DNA of 64,000 nt from Gammaproteobacteria bacterium (GTDB lineage Bacteria; Pseudomonadota; Gammaproteobacteria; Xanthomonadales; Wenzhouxiangellaceae). Shown one piece after another: positions 1 to 8,229 of the stretch (position 1 is the stretch's first letter; every line of letters begins with the position of its first letter). The position numbers and the translations under genes are program-made. The stretch spans positions 124,001-188,000 of the forward strand of contig JAJFKX010000049.1 in NCBI GenBank assembly GCA_021772985.1, given 5' to 3'. The notes beneath the pieces were generated by a model. It saw nothing but the letters and a program-made list of their open reading frames with translations. It ran no database searches and had not been told where the DNA came from.

Positions 1-1
1 T

Positions 2-562
2 GACCGGTTGGTGGCCAATGCGATTAAGAGCTTTGCTGACCCGGGTCTGTGGCAGCAATACAGTGTATTGTGGATATTGGGTGCGTATCTGGAACTGGTG
101 AAATTAACCACCACCAGAATCCACTGGCAAAGGGCGCAACTGGCATCACAATCAGCATCCTTTGAATGGCCGAATTTACGTTTGGTTGGTGGCGGCTATC
201 AGCGATTTGATGAATTAGCTGAAAGTGTCAATGGCATTGTTGAACAGCTGGATGTTAACAACCGCCAGGCAGTGCAAAGAAGTATTCAACAACTATGTAA
301 ACTATATCGGCAAAACAATTGGATTCCCTATAGTTTTCGACAGCTGATAAATGGTAAAAATCACTTGCCAAAAAACAAATTCAGCTGGCGGTTGCTGATG
401 AACGAGGGGGGGATTTTAGGGCCTGTAGATTATCGCCAACATTTTTTTCAGGACATTTCCTTGGTTCAGTTGGGGCACTTTATGTTGTCGGAAAAACAAC
501 GTTATTCCAGACAAAACATTTCCAGGCAAAAACTAAAGGCTTTCGGTCGCAGTATGATCTAA
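2..562 (+). CDS. C-terminal part of a flavin-dependent halogenase-like oxidoreductase (5' truncated)
   Basis: The frame is open to the left edge of the window, so only the C-terminal ~186 residues are seen and the true start lies outside. The visible beginning, with DRLVAN followed by a Trp-rich stretch containing LWQQYSVLWILG, resembles the C-terminal helical region of FAD-dependent tryptophan-halogenase-like monooxygenases. The FAD-binding Rossmann motif that would prove this is not in the window. The remainder is basic and has no motif I know. It is followed by about 100 bases of spacer and then tRNA-Pro. The family call rests on a short resemblance only; it may be another flavin monooxygenase, and its substrate cannot be guessed. 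Confidence 0.45.
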   Translation, partial: DRLVANAIKSFADPGLWQQYSVLWILGAYLELVKLTTTRIHWQRAQLASQSASFEWPNLRLVGGGYQRFDELAESVNGIVEQLDVNNRQAVQRSIQQLCKLYRQNNWIPYSFRQLINGKNHLPKNKFSWRLLMNEGGILGPVDYRQHFFQDISLVQLGHFMLSEKQRYSRQNISRQKLKAFGRSMI

Positions 563-666
563 ACAAGCTTTGGTTGATTAAATCAAAAGTTGACTGAATA
601 ACTAGCAAAGCATTCAGATTGTAGATGCTTCCAGTTTGCATTTAATGTTAAACTAGTCGATTAGTT

Positions 667-743
667 CGGAGCGTGGCGCAGCCTGGTAGCGCACCACACT
701 GGGGGTGTGGGGGTCGGAGGTTCGAATCCTCTCGCTCCGACCA
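667..743 (+). tRNA. tRNA-Pro (anticodon GGG)
   Basis: A complete cloverleaf can be drawn. The 7-bp acceptor stem pairs CGGAGCG with CGCTCCG. The D arm carries AGCCTGGTAGC, the anticodon stem CCACA/TGTGG encloses loop CTGGGGG (anticodon GGG), the T loop is GTTCGAATC, and the gene encodes its own 3' CCA. It reads proline codons CCC and CCU. A second proline tRNA (CGG) lies near 28.5 kb on the other strand. Confidence 0.96.
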
Positions 744-839
744 TTCGAAACATTCTCAAATTCACTGGAAAAACTCGCTAATCACCTATACTTATAGTAG
801 TTCTCGTATGCCTTTTTAATCCAAACAGTAGAATCTAGG

Positions 840-1802
840 ATGAACAAACCCAACAACGTCAGTGTAATGCCGGATATCGCTAATGAGGTCAGCGCCAAAG
901 TAGCTGGAACTCTGGATTGGGTCGGCATGAATGAGATCGAGATGCCGGTGCGGGTGGAAACAGCGGAGGGAGACATTATTCATTGCCCGGCGCGAATAAC
1001 CGCATTTGTTAATCTGGCTGATCCGGATGTACAGGGTATTCATATGTCCCGGCTGTATCTGCATTTAGATCAGATGCTGGCTCATCAAACAGTGACTCCT
1101 GAAACACTGAAAGCACTGGTAAAAACATTTCTGGAATCTCACCAGGGTTTAAGTGATCAGGCGATGCTGCGGATAGACTTTGATTACCTTATTCGTCGCC
1201 CAGCGCTGGTCAGTGATAATTCCGGTTGGCGGCGTTATCCGGTCAGCGTTATCGGTCAGATGAAAGATCAGATATTTAGCCTGGAAATGTCGTTGCAAGT
1301 GTTGTATTCAAGTACTTGCCCTTGTTCGGCTGCGCTTGCCAGGCAACTGATTCAGCAGCAGTTTGAGCACGATTTTGCCGGCAATACGACACTAAACCGC
1401 ACCACAGTGAGTGACTGGTTGCGAACTGAAGAGGGCATTATGGCAACGCCACACAGTCAACGCAGCTCCACGGATATGCGGGTGCGTCTGATTGATGATT
1501 TGAGTGCTTTTCCGTTGGTTGATTTAATTGACCTGGCTGAAGACGCTTTACAAACGCCGGTGCAAACTGCGGTTAAGCGTGAAGATGAGCAAGCATTTGC
1601 CCGTCTGAATGGCGCCAATCTGATGTTTTGCGAAGACGCCGGTCGCCGCATCAAACAGGCGCTGAACAGTGATCAGAGAATTGCAGATTTTTGGGCGCGC
1701 TGTCAGCACTTTGAAAGCCTGCATCCGCACAATGCAGTATCGGTGGTGACAAAGGGTGTTAGCGGCGGGTTTGCTCCGATAGATCGCTGCCATCGGCAGT
1801 AA
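840..1802 (+). CDS. folE2: GTP cyclohydrolase FolE2 (type IB)
   Basis: Converts GTP to 7,8-dihydroneopterin triphosphate, the first step of folate and queuosine-type pterin synthesis, in the cytoplasm. At 320 residues it has the length expected for the FolE2 (COG1469) family. The metal-site motif STCPCSAA lies near residues 158-165 and the conserved PHSQRS near 204-209. FolE2 is structurally distinct from the zinc-dependent FolE and can work with other metals, so many bacteria induce it through Zur under zinc shortage. A zur gene is present about 10 kb away, but I see no clear Zur palindrome upstream. The ATG at 840 has only a weak, close ribosome site (AGG). It is convergent with the next gene. 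Confidence 0.93.
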   Translation: MNKPNNVSVMPDIANEVSAKVAGTLDWVGMNEIEMPVRVETAEGDIIHCPARITAFVNLADPDVQGIHMSRLYLHLDQMLAHQTVTPETLKALVKTFLESHQGLSDQAMLRIDFDYLIRRPALVSDNSGWRRYPVSVIGQMKDQIFSLEMSLQVLYSSTCPCSAALARQLIQQQFEHDFAGNTTLNRTTVSDWLRTEEGIMATPHSQRSSTDMRVRLIDDLSAFPLVDLIDLAEDALQTPVQTAVKREDEQAFARLNGANLMFCEDAGRRIKQALNSDQRIADFWARCQHFESLHPHNAVSVVTKGVSGGFAPIDRCHRQ

Positions 1803-1839
1803 CTAAGCTTAATTACTGCTGCTCCCAATGCCAGGATGA

Positions 1840-2748
1840 TCAGTCGTCCTGGAGGTGTTCCATGCCGACTTGCAGCCAGCCCAGGTTAATGCCGATGCGG
1901 GGTGAATTGGCACTTGACCACGCATATGCAATTTGCCTGCCGCTGCTGACTTCTACTACTGCCAACCGCAATACTTCAGGCTGATCGGCACGATAAACGA
2001 TACGGGCCAACTCCAATCGATAACCCATACTGCGGTCAGCATTATCAAACAGTTCGACAGAATCACCTTGATTATGCAGTCTAAATGGTTGTGCCAGCAG
2101 CCATTCACTTTCAGTATCAATATTGGTTTGGTCATGATTGTAACGTTTGCCGGCCCAGCCGCTATAGTTGAGCTGGCGCTTGAAAATCAATTTGGTATCG
2201 TCGCTTAGCGTTGTATTGCTTTCCAGGTTATATATACGCTCTCCCAGTTCAATACGATCCGGGTTGAGCAAAAATTCCTTGAGCAGGCCAATCGGCTGAT
2301 TTTCCCGGTTCGGCAGCAGGCATTCCTGCTGATTGGTGAAGCCACTGATTCCTTCGTTGCTGGGCAACAGGGTCAGCTGGCAGCTTTGCCCTGTATTGCC
2401 ATTTAGAATTGGCGCGAATGTCAGTTGGAGTTCTGCACTTGGAGTACGTCTAAATTGCCATAGAAACTGACGTTGCGGAACTGAATCCTGAATGGACGAT
2501 TGCACCACTAAAAACTGACCTGGTATCTCTTGGCGGTTGATTTCCAGCTGTAATAATGGAACCTTGTTATCCAGTCGGTGCTGGGCGAAGTTACTGTATT
2601 GGCCAGGCATGTTGATACCCAAACGGGTGATGACATCATCTACCGACTGGGTTAAAGGGTTATCTGTTTGTGGTGATTGACCGGCGCAGCCGTTCAGCAA
2701 TATAAAGATCAATATCAGGTATGAGAATTTATGGCTGGTAATTGACAT
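1840..2748 (-). CDS. Predicted lipoprotein of unknown function
   Basis: 302 residues. The N-terminus is a type II signal peptide: a hydrophobic run then LNGCAG, with the lipidated Cys near residue 21. The rest is soluble, polar and beta-rich in appearance, without any motif I recognise; there is a Cys pair near the middle. It starts 2 nt after the stop of the upstream M23 peptidase gene, so the two are almost certainly co-translated, which hints at an envelope role together with that peptidase. Position after Lol sorting would be the outer or inner membrane. No function can be assigned. Confidence 0.75.
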   Translation of the reverse strand: MSITSHKFSYLILIFILLNGCAGQSPQTDNPLTQSVDDVITRLGINMPGQYSNFAQHRLDNKVPLLQLEINRQEIPGQFLVVQSSIQDSVPQRQFLWQFRRTPSAELQLTFAPILNGNTGQSCQLTLLPSNEGISGFTNQQECLLPNRENQPIGLLKEFLLNPDRIELGERIYNLESNTTLSDDTKLIFKRQLNYSGWAGKRYNHDQTNIDTESEWLLAQPFRLHNQGDSVELFDNADRSMGYRLELARIVYRADQPEVLRLAVVEVSSGRQIAYAWSSANSPRIGINLGWLQVGMEHLQDD

Positions 2749-2750
2749 GC

Positions 2751-3599
2751 TTAATCCAGCGGCTGCCAGTTATCCGGATCAATCAGCAGCATCGGGTCAA
2801 TGCGCTGATCGCGCCAGTTCATACGCCAGTCCAGGTGTGGACCTGAAGCTCGGCCGGTGGCACCAATTGCACCGACGTGATCACCTCGTGCCAGTACTTG
2901 CTCAAGTTCGACATCAACCGCCTGCATATGCAGAAAAGTTGAGGACACACCGTGACCGTGATCAATAATCACGGTGCCACCTGAGTAATAGAGATCCGGT
3001 TCTGCCAGGGTTACAATTCCTGCAGCAGGAGCGACTATTGAAGTGCCTTCCGGTGCGGCTATGTCCAGTCCAAAGTGTGGCCGTTTTGGCTCGCCATTCA
3101 ATACCCGTTGGCTGCCATAAACGCCACTGATACGGCCTGTTGCCGGCAGCTTGAAAGTCTGCAGCCAGTCGCTGCGCTGATCTCGACGCAAACGAGCTGT
3201 AGCAACCTGACGGGCTTCGTGGTTAATTCGTTCCAGGACACTGGCGGGTGGAGAAACCGTGTTTGGTGGCAGACCATTGATTCTTTCAATATCGTAAGCC
3301 CGCTGGGCCGGGTGTAAAACCTTTTCAATAGGCTGTTGGCCAGGCGTGCGAACACTGAGTAACTGAGGTTTGTTTGCATCACGCCCGAAACCCAATACAA
3401 AATAACCCTGAATATCGACAACCAAACGCTCACCATCCAGGCTGACCTGAGCATCCGGGTATGTATGGCCTATTATCAGGCCACCTTGAACAACAGGTCC
3501 GGTGAGAGTCAGTGATGAATCTTCATTGGCTATCGCTGTTTGCAGTGATAATGACAATGACCAGACCACCAGGCAGAATTTCAGAACAGCTTTTGACAC
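2751..3599 (-). CDS. Periplasmic M23-family metallopeptidase (LytM domain)
   Basis: 282 residues with a Sec signal peptide (cleavage near A24). The C-terminal half is a LytM/M23 domain: the zinc motif HFGLD has H175 and D179, HGHG follows near 214-217, FLHM carries H224, and GPHLDW has H255. M23 enzymes cleave peptidoglycan cross-bridge peptides, or act as activators of amidases when degenerate. The usual HxH pair reads HLD here, so Asp257 stands where a zinc-binding His is normal; activity therefore needs caution. The N-terminal ~100 residues look like a beta domain found in this subfamily. It forms a two-gene unit with the downstream lipoprotein gene (2-nt gap). Confidence 0.88.
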   Translation of the reverse strand: MSKAVLKFCLVVWSLSLSLQTAIANEDSSLTLTGPVVQGGLIIGHTYPDAQVSLDGERLVVDIQGYFVLGFGRDANKPQLLSVRTPGQQPIEKVLHPAQRAYDIERINGLPPNTVSPPASVLERINHEARQVATARLRRDQRSDWLQTFKLPATGRISGVYGSQRVLNGEPKRPHFGLDIAAPEGTSIVAPAAGIVTLAEPDLYYSGGTVIIDHGHGVSSTFLHMQAVDVELEQVLARGDHVGAIGATGRASGPHLDWRMNWRDQRIDPMLLIDPDNWQPLD

Positions 3600-3641
3600 G
3601 CGTAAGGTTTCTATTGAGCTTGGCCTATTAGTGTCCCGACT

Positions 3642-5225
3642 TTACAGTCCAGGCGCAAGCAGCAAGACCTGACCGGGTTGCAGAATGCTACCAACCGGTA
3701 AGCTGTTCCAATTGCGTAATGACTCAACTGACAGCCGGTGGCGACGTGCTATGCGCCACAGTGAATCACCAGGTTGTACTCGGTAGCGGCGGTTGCTGGA
3801 TGGTTTAAGTGGCGCCAGCACCACCAGGTTTTTACCGGCTCGAATCCGGTGTGGGCTGCTTAGCTGATTCCAGCGCTGCAGATTAGTCACGCTGACGCCA
3901 TATTGCTTAGCGATAGTTGATAACGACTCACCGTTGCGAATCCGATGACTGGTTCGGCTGGCGGGCAGCAAACCTTGTTGCAGACTCTGCAATTCAGCCA
4001 GTGTTGCTGCATAATTTGGTATTTGATCAAACGAAACTGTTCCGGTGCGCAGTATCTGACCTGGGAAAATGATGTCGTTGTTCAGGCTGTTCTGTTCGCG
4101 CAGCAAAACCACAGTGGTGTTGTTATTACGCGCCAGTGTGCTTAGGGAATCCCCCGGTTGCACGGCAATGGTATTCCATGCCGGTGAGGTTTCCGGTACG
4201 ACGGCCGTTGTTAATGCCTGCAGAAAACTTTCAGCCTGATCAGCCGGTAGGATTAAGCGATGGGGGCCATCCGGTGGCGTGCTCCAACGGTTGAGGCCGG
4301 GGTTGAGTGCGTACAATTCCCGTACCGGCAAATCAGCTAGATGGGCAGCATATACAAGGTCTATCGGCTGATCCAGTTCGACCGCAGCGATTAACGGAGA
4401 ATCTGGAATCGGAGGTAACTCAAGAGCATATGCTTGAGGGTTGCGTAACAGGCAACTAAGCCCGTGCAGTTTTGGTGCGAACCCGCGGGTTTCTCTTGGT
4501 AACCGCAGATCACTGGCCTGCAGGCTGCGCACATTTCCGCCATGTCGGGCTACCGCCCGGCCGACACGCCCGGCGCCGGCATTGTAACCTGCCAAAGCCA
4601 AGCGCCAATTATTTTCAAACTGGGCGAACAATACTTTCAGGTAATCCAGCGCAGCACGGGTGGCGGCATACATATCCCGCCGACCGTCGTACCAGGTATT
4701 GATTTTTAAGCCATAGTCACGCGCGGTTGGCGCAGTAAACTGCCAGCCGCCAACAGCAGCGGCAGTGGAAAAGGCAAATGCATCATAGGCGCTTTCAACG
4801 ATAGGCAGTAAGGCCAGCTCGTAGGGTAATTCGCGCTCCTCTATCTGGCTGATGATATCGTATAGCCATGGCTGGGCACGCACAAAAACGCGTTGCATAT
4901 AGTCGGGGTGATTGCCATACCAGTCCTGCCAGGTATGTGCGGGAGTTCCTGGCGCACAGTCAGGCAGGCTGAAGCCTGCAATCAGTCGTTCCCAGATGTC
5001 AGCAGGGGGTTGTTCGATTTCAGGAACGGGAGGGCCGACAAAGGGCAGGTCATTGAACAGATCCTGACTGGCCTGATCGATAATATCGTTGGCATCACCA
5101 CTGGTGTGAGTGACTATTTCCGGTTGCGGTTCGGGTATTTCAGGCTCGGCCTCAGGTTTGGAAGCAAACAAGGAACACCCGGACAACCAAATGATTGCCG
5201 TTGAGATGGTAATAATTCGCAGCAT
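3642..5225 (-). CDS. mltD: Membrane-bound lytic murein transglycosylase D
   Basis: 527-residue lipoprotein (signal peptide ending LSGC, Cys17) that cleaves the MurNAc-GlcNAc bond with formation of 1,6-anhydro-MurNAc, for peptidoglycan turnover. The family-1 SLT domain spans roughly residues 115-230: catalytic Glu144 in ESAYDAF, then GGWQF near 159-163 and GYNAGAG near 213-219. Three C-terminal LysM repeats follow (about 355-398, 430-472 and 480-524), each beginning VxPGDS- or IRNGES-like, and bind glycan. E. coli MltD has a similar make-up. It lies downstream of gloB on the same strand, as in enterobacteria, with a 177-nt gap, so it may have its own promoter. Confidence 0.95.
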   Translation of the reverse strand: MLRIITISTAIIWLSGCSLFASKPEAEPEIPEPQPEIVTHTSGDANDIIDQASQDLFNDLPFVGPPVPEIEQPPADIWERLIAGFSLPDCAPGTPAHTWQDWYGNHPDYMQRVFVRAQPWLYDIISQIEERELPYELALLPIVESAYDAFAFSTAAAVGGWQFTAPTARDYGLKINTWYDGRRDMYAATRAALDYLKVLFAQFENNWRLALAGYNAGAGRVGRAVARHGGNVRSLQASDLRLPRETRGFAPKLHGLSCLLRNPQAYALELPPIPDSPLIAAVELDQPIDLVYAAHLADLPVRELYALNPGLNRWSTPPDGPHRLILPADQAESFLQALTTAVVPETSPAWNTIAVQPGDSLSTLARNNNTTVVLLREQNSLNNDIIFPGQILRTGTVSFDQIPNYAATLAELQSLQQGLLPASRTSHRIRNGESLSTIAKQYGVSVTNLQRWNQLSSPHRIRAGKNLVVLAPLKPSSNRRYRVQPGDSLWRIARRHRLSVESLRNWNSLPVGSILQPGQVLLLAPGL

Positions 5226-5402
5226 AGAATACTTATTCTGGTTGTTATTCGCCTGTCAATTCAGTCGATCCATAGAATTGAATTGCAACCTCAAGGCCGG
5301 CACACCGCCACCCTTGTCTCTTACGGCCAACGGCCATGCTGCTGCGTCCATGCCTCAGCTTTCCGGCTAAATTGCTAACCGGTGTAATATTTGTGCGGCT
5401 GA

Positions 5403-6230
5403 TCAAGCCGTGTCCTTCCAGCTCCTAATGACCGCTAAAACCTGATGCGGTTCCTCAAGCAGTACTGAAGGGCTTGTTGCCGTCTGACCGGCTTGTTTGT
5501 TCCGCCGCCTGGCGGCTTGAATGACACTGGCTTGCCGACTGCGCAAGAATGGATTGTAACTTAGTTCATCTGCCAGGCTCACCGGAAGCGTGATCTCGCC
5601 TCTTTGTCGCAATTCATTAACTTCCAGGTAGCGTTGTTGTAAGTACGGGTTATCCGGTTCAACCTGAAGTGCGAAGCGGCAATTGGATTGAGTATATTCA
5701 TGCCCACAGCAGACCAATATTTCACCGGGAAGAGCGGCCAGTTTATCCAATGATTGTTGCATTTGTGTCGGCGTACCTTCGAATAACCGACCACAACCTG
5801 CACTGAACAGGGTATCTCCACAAAATAACCAGCTTTCATTCCAGAAAGCAATATGGCTAAGCGTATGACCGGGGATTTCCAACACTTTAAACCTCATATT
5901 CCAATGACCAAGGCTTACTTCGTCGGCTTCACCGACAATTTGTGTGAGCATTGGAATACGCTGATCAGCTGGGCCGATGACCGGTGGTGGCGGAGCAGCA
6001 GGATAATTGTTTGCATGTCTCTGCAACAGTTGGTTCACACCACCAATGTGATCAGCATGATGATGGGTGAGCAAAATGCCGGACAGTTGCGTGTTGCTGG
6101 TGTGCAGAAAATCCAATACAGGATGAGCTTGTCCCGGGTCGACCACAACACAGTATTTATGATCATATATCGCCCAGATATAGTTGTCATGGAATGCCGG
6201 TATGGCAGTCAATTGCGGCATAATGGTCAA
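5403..6230 (-). CDS. gloB: Hydroxyacylglutathione hydrolase (glyoxalase II)
   Basis: Hydrolyses S-D-lactoylglutathione to D-lactate and glutathione, completing methylglyoxal detoxification. It is a metallo-beta-lactamase fold enzyme; the binuclear metal motif THHHADHIGG (His56, His58, Asp60, His61 from the first Met) is intact, and FCGDTLFSAGCGRLFEG and the C-terminal GHEYT motif are present. Length (275) is close to the usual ~255. A second Met three codons in (position 6221, MPQLTAIP) matches the usual family N-terminus and may be the real start. It diverges from the methyltransferase-like gene at 6258, the arrangement known for gloB and yafS. Confidence 0.96.
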   Translation of the reverse strand: MTIMPQLTAIPAFHDNYIWAIYDHKYCVVVDPGQAHPVLDFLHTSNTQLSGILLTHHHADHIGGVNQLLQRHANNYPAAPPPPVIGPADQRIPMLTQIVGEADEVSLGHWNMRFKVLEIPGHTLSHIAFWNESWLFCGDTLFSAGCGRLFEGTPTQMQQSLDKLAALPGEILVCCGHEYTQSNCRFALQVEPDNPYLQQRYLEVNELRQRGEITLPVSLADELSYNPFLRSRQASVIQAARRRNKQAGQTATSPSVLLEEPHQVLAVIRSWKDTA

Positions 6231-6257
6231 TCGCTATGAATTTGTTATCCAGAACGC

Positions 6258-6932
6258 ATGCTATCAAAATGGTTGGCTAAGCAAAACCGCCTACGCAGAG
6301 ACAAACAGTCACCGCCTGCCAGGCTGTGGACTGCGACTGCATTGGGCCGCAGCATTTTGGCCGCTGAACAGGCGGTCATCACAGCGTATTTACCCGATAC
6401 CGAAAACCGCACAGTGGTTGAATTAACCTGGTTGGAAATACCGGTTGCTGGAATATCCAATGCAATTGTCATGCAAGCTGCCAGTAGCAGTTGGCAGATG
6501 CCGTTGGTATGCAGTCTTGAAACACTGCCGTTTATCAGTCGCGGTGTGGATGTGGTGGTGTGGCGTTATCTGGGACTTGAGTGGCGTGCACGCAGGCGGA
6601 TATTGGCGGATATTGCCAGGGTGCTGGTGCCTGGTGGTATTTTGATCACAGTGGCACTGAATCCCATGGACCCACGTATATGGCGAATGGCTGGTATTGC
6701 CGGTGTTAGCTTGCAGGCTGCTGGTGGAGTTAATAACATAGCGCGCGCAGTGGGTCTGCAAATGATGGAAAAAAACTGGTACGGCTCTGGATTATGGCGT
6801 TTTCGGCCATTACAGGTGAGTGTGCTGAATAAGCGCATGCTGGGGGGTGTCAGCCGAACCTATCGCCGTCAGGCGCGCCGCAGGCTAACACAGCCGGCAG
6901 TGGCTTTGAGTCGCACAGGTTGTCAGGGTTAA
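6258..6932 (+). CDS. YafS-like putative SAM-dependent methyltransferase
   Basis: 224 residues. Position (divergent from gloB, upstream of rnhA and dnaQ) and the C-terminal half ([29 protein letters not shown]) fit the uncharacterised YafS methyltransferase-like family. The middle of a class I methyltransferase fold can be followed, including the post-strand-4 stretch. The usual glycine-rich SAM motif I is replaced by [13 protein letters not shown], without a GxGxG, so SAM binding may be weakened or lost. The C-terminus is rich in Arg. Cytoplasmic; substrate unknown. Confidence 0.7.
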   Translation: MLSKWLAKQNRLRRDKQSPPARLWTATALGRSILAAEQAVITAYLPDTENRTVVELTWLEIPVAGISNAIVMQAASSSWQMPLVCSLETLPFISRGVDVVVWRYLGLEWRARRRILADIARVLVPGGILITVALNPMDPRIWRMAGIAGVSLQAAGGVNNIARAVGLQMMEKNWYGSGLWRFRPLQVSVLNKRMLGGVSRTYRRQARRRLTQPAVALSRTGCQG

Positions 6933-6975
6933 TTTTGCTTGGGAAAGTTTTGCTGGTGAGATCATTGATAAGTTT

Positions 6976-7416
6976 ATGAAAAAGCAAGTTGAGTTATATA
7001 CCGATGGCGCCTGTAGTGGAAATCCTGGGCCGGGCGGGTGGGGCGCTATCTTGCGTTGCGACAAAAAGGAACGTGAAATATCCGGCGGTGAACGGCAAAC
7101 AACCAACAACAGAATGGAAATGTTAGCTGCGATTTCAGGTCTGCGGGAACTGAAATACCGGTGTACCGTGGAGTTATACACTGATTCCAAATATTTGTTA
7201 CAAGGCGCCACTGAATGGTTATCTGGCTGGAAAGCAAAAGGATGGCTATCGGCCAGCAAAAAACCGGTTAAAAATGTAGATTTATGGCAGCAGTTGGACG
7301 CATTGTTAAAGCAACATGAAATTCATTGGCATTGGGTGCGTGGTCACAGTGGGCACCCGGAAAATGAACGCGCTGATCAACTGGCCAGAGCAGCAATACC
7401 CTGGGGTAAGGTCTGA
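6976..7416 (+). CDS. rnhA: Ribonuclease HI
   Basis: Degrades the RNA strand of RNA-DNA hybrids during replication and R-loop removal. All catalytic residues match E. coli numbering exactly: Asp10 ([11 protein letters not shown]), Glu48 (NNRMEML), Asp70 (LYTDSKYL), His124 (RGHSGH) and Asp134 (ERADQLA). The length of 146 is typical. The gene ends 2 nt before dnaQ, so the two replication genes are co-transcribed here, whereas in E. coli they diverge. Confidence 0.97.
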   Translation: MKKQVELYTDGACSGNPGPGGWGAILRCDKKEREISGGERQTTNNRMEMLAAISGLRELKYRCTVELYTDSKYLLQGATEWLSGWKAKGWLSASKKPVKNVDLWQQLDALLKQHEIHWHWVRGHSGHPENERADQLARAAIPWGKV

Positions 7417-7418
7417 GT

Positions 7419-8120
7419 ATGCGGCAAATAGTACTGGACACTGAAACGACCGGTCTGGAACCACGGGAAGGGCACCGTATTATTGAAATTGGTGCCTTGG
7501 AATTGGTCGAACGGCGGCCGACCGGGAAGATGTTTCATAAATACCTGAACCCGGAACGCGATGTTGAAGAAGGAGCCTTGCAGGTACATGGGCTAAGCAA
7601 TGAGTTTCTACAGGACAAACAGCGCTTTGCTGAAATCATCCAGGAGCTGCTGGATTTTATCGAGGGTGCTGAATTAATTATCCACAACGCACCATTTGAT
7701 ATCGGTTTTCTGAATCACGAATTAAATCTTTGTGATCCAGAGTCAGGCAAAATTGAAGAATATGCCGAGGTGTTGGATACATTGACCCTGGCACGGGAGT
7801 TGCACCCTGGTCAGCGCAACAGCCTGGATGCCTTGTGCAGACGATATGAGGTAGACAATAGCAATCGTCAGTTGCATGGTGCGTTACTTGATGCTGAGTT
7901 GTTACTGGATGTCTATCTGTTGATGACCGGTGGTCAGTCAGCACTGGATTTGAATCTGAAACGAGCAATCACAAATGACCTGGATACATTGGATTTGCCT
8001 GCGCGTGAAGTCAATGCGGTGAAGGTACCTGAAGATGAGTTACAACTGCATGCCGAACGCGTTTCTGCGATTGACCAGAGCTGTGAATCCGGCGCGGTAT
8101 GGAACAAGGTTTTTCATTAA
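7419..8120 (+). CDS. dnaQ: DNA polymerase III epsilon subunit (3'-5' proofreading exonuclease)
   Basis: 233 residues. DEDDh exonuclease motifs are present: ExoI DTETTGLEP (Asp7, Glu9), ExoII HNAPFDIGFL, and ExoIII LHGALLDAELL with the catalytic His and Asp. The C-terminal ~50 residues after YLLMTGGQ form the linker that tethers epsilon to the polymerase alpha subunit. Together with the polymerase it removes misincorporated bases in the replisome. It starts 2 nt after rnhA and is likely translationally coupled. The gene downstream is convergent. Confidence 0.96.
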   Translation: MRQIVLDTETTGLEPREGHRIIEIGALELVERRPTGKMFHKYLNPERDVEEGALQVHGLSNEFLQDKQRFAEIIQELLDFIEGAELIIHNAPFDIGFLNHELNLCDPESGKIEEYAEVLDTLTLARELHPGQRNSLDALCRRYEVDNSNRQLHGALLDAELLLDVYLLMTGGQSALDLNLKRAITNDLDTLDLPAREVNAVKVPEDELQLHAERVSAIDQSCESGAVWNKVFH

Positions 8121-8229
8121 AATGTGCGCTATGTCCGTTAGATTCATGCAGTCTGTGGGCCGCTGCCGATGTTAACAACATTGCATATAATAATTTGAAT
8201 TGTGAGTAATTGATGCTGCTGGAATGGGT

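Noticed and set aside
744-839. A Zur operator before folE2
   Set aside because: No palindrome near GTTATA-NN-TATAAC could be seen; the inference of Zur control is left open.
1831-1852. CCAGGA...TCCTGG hairpin between folE2 and the lipoprotein gene as a terminator
   Set aside because: Only six base pairs, a long loop and no T run on either strand; it overlaps the lipoprotein 3' end.
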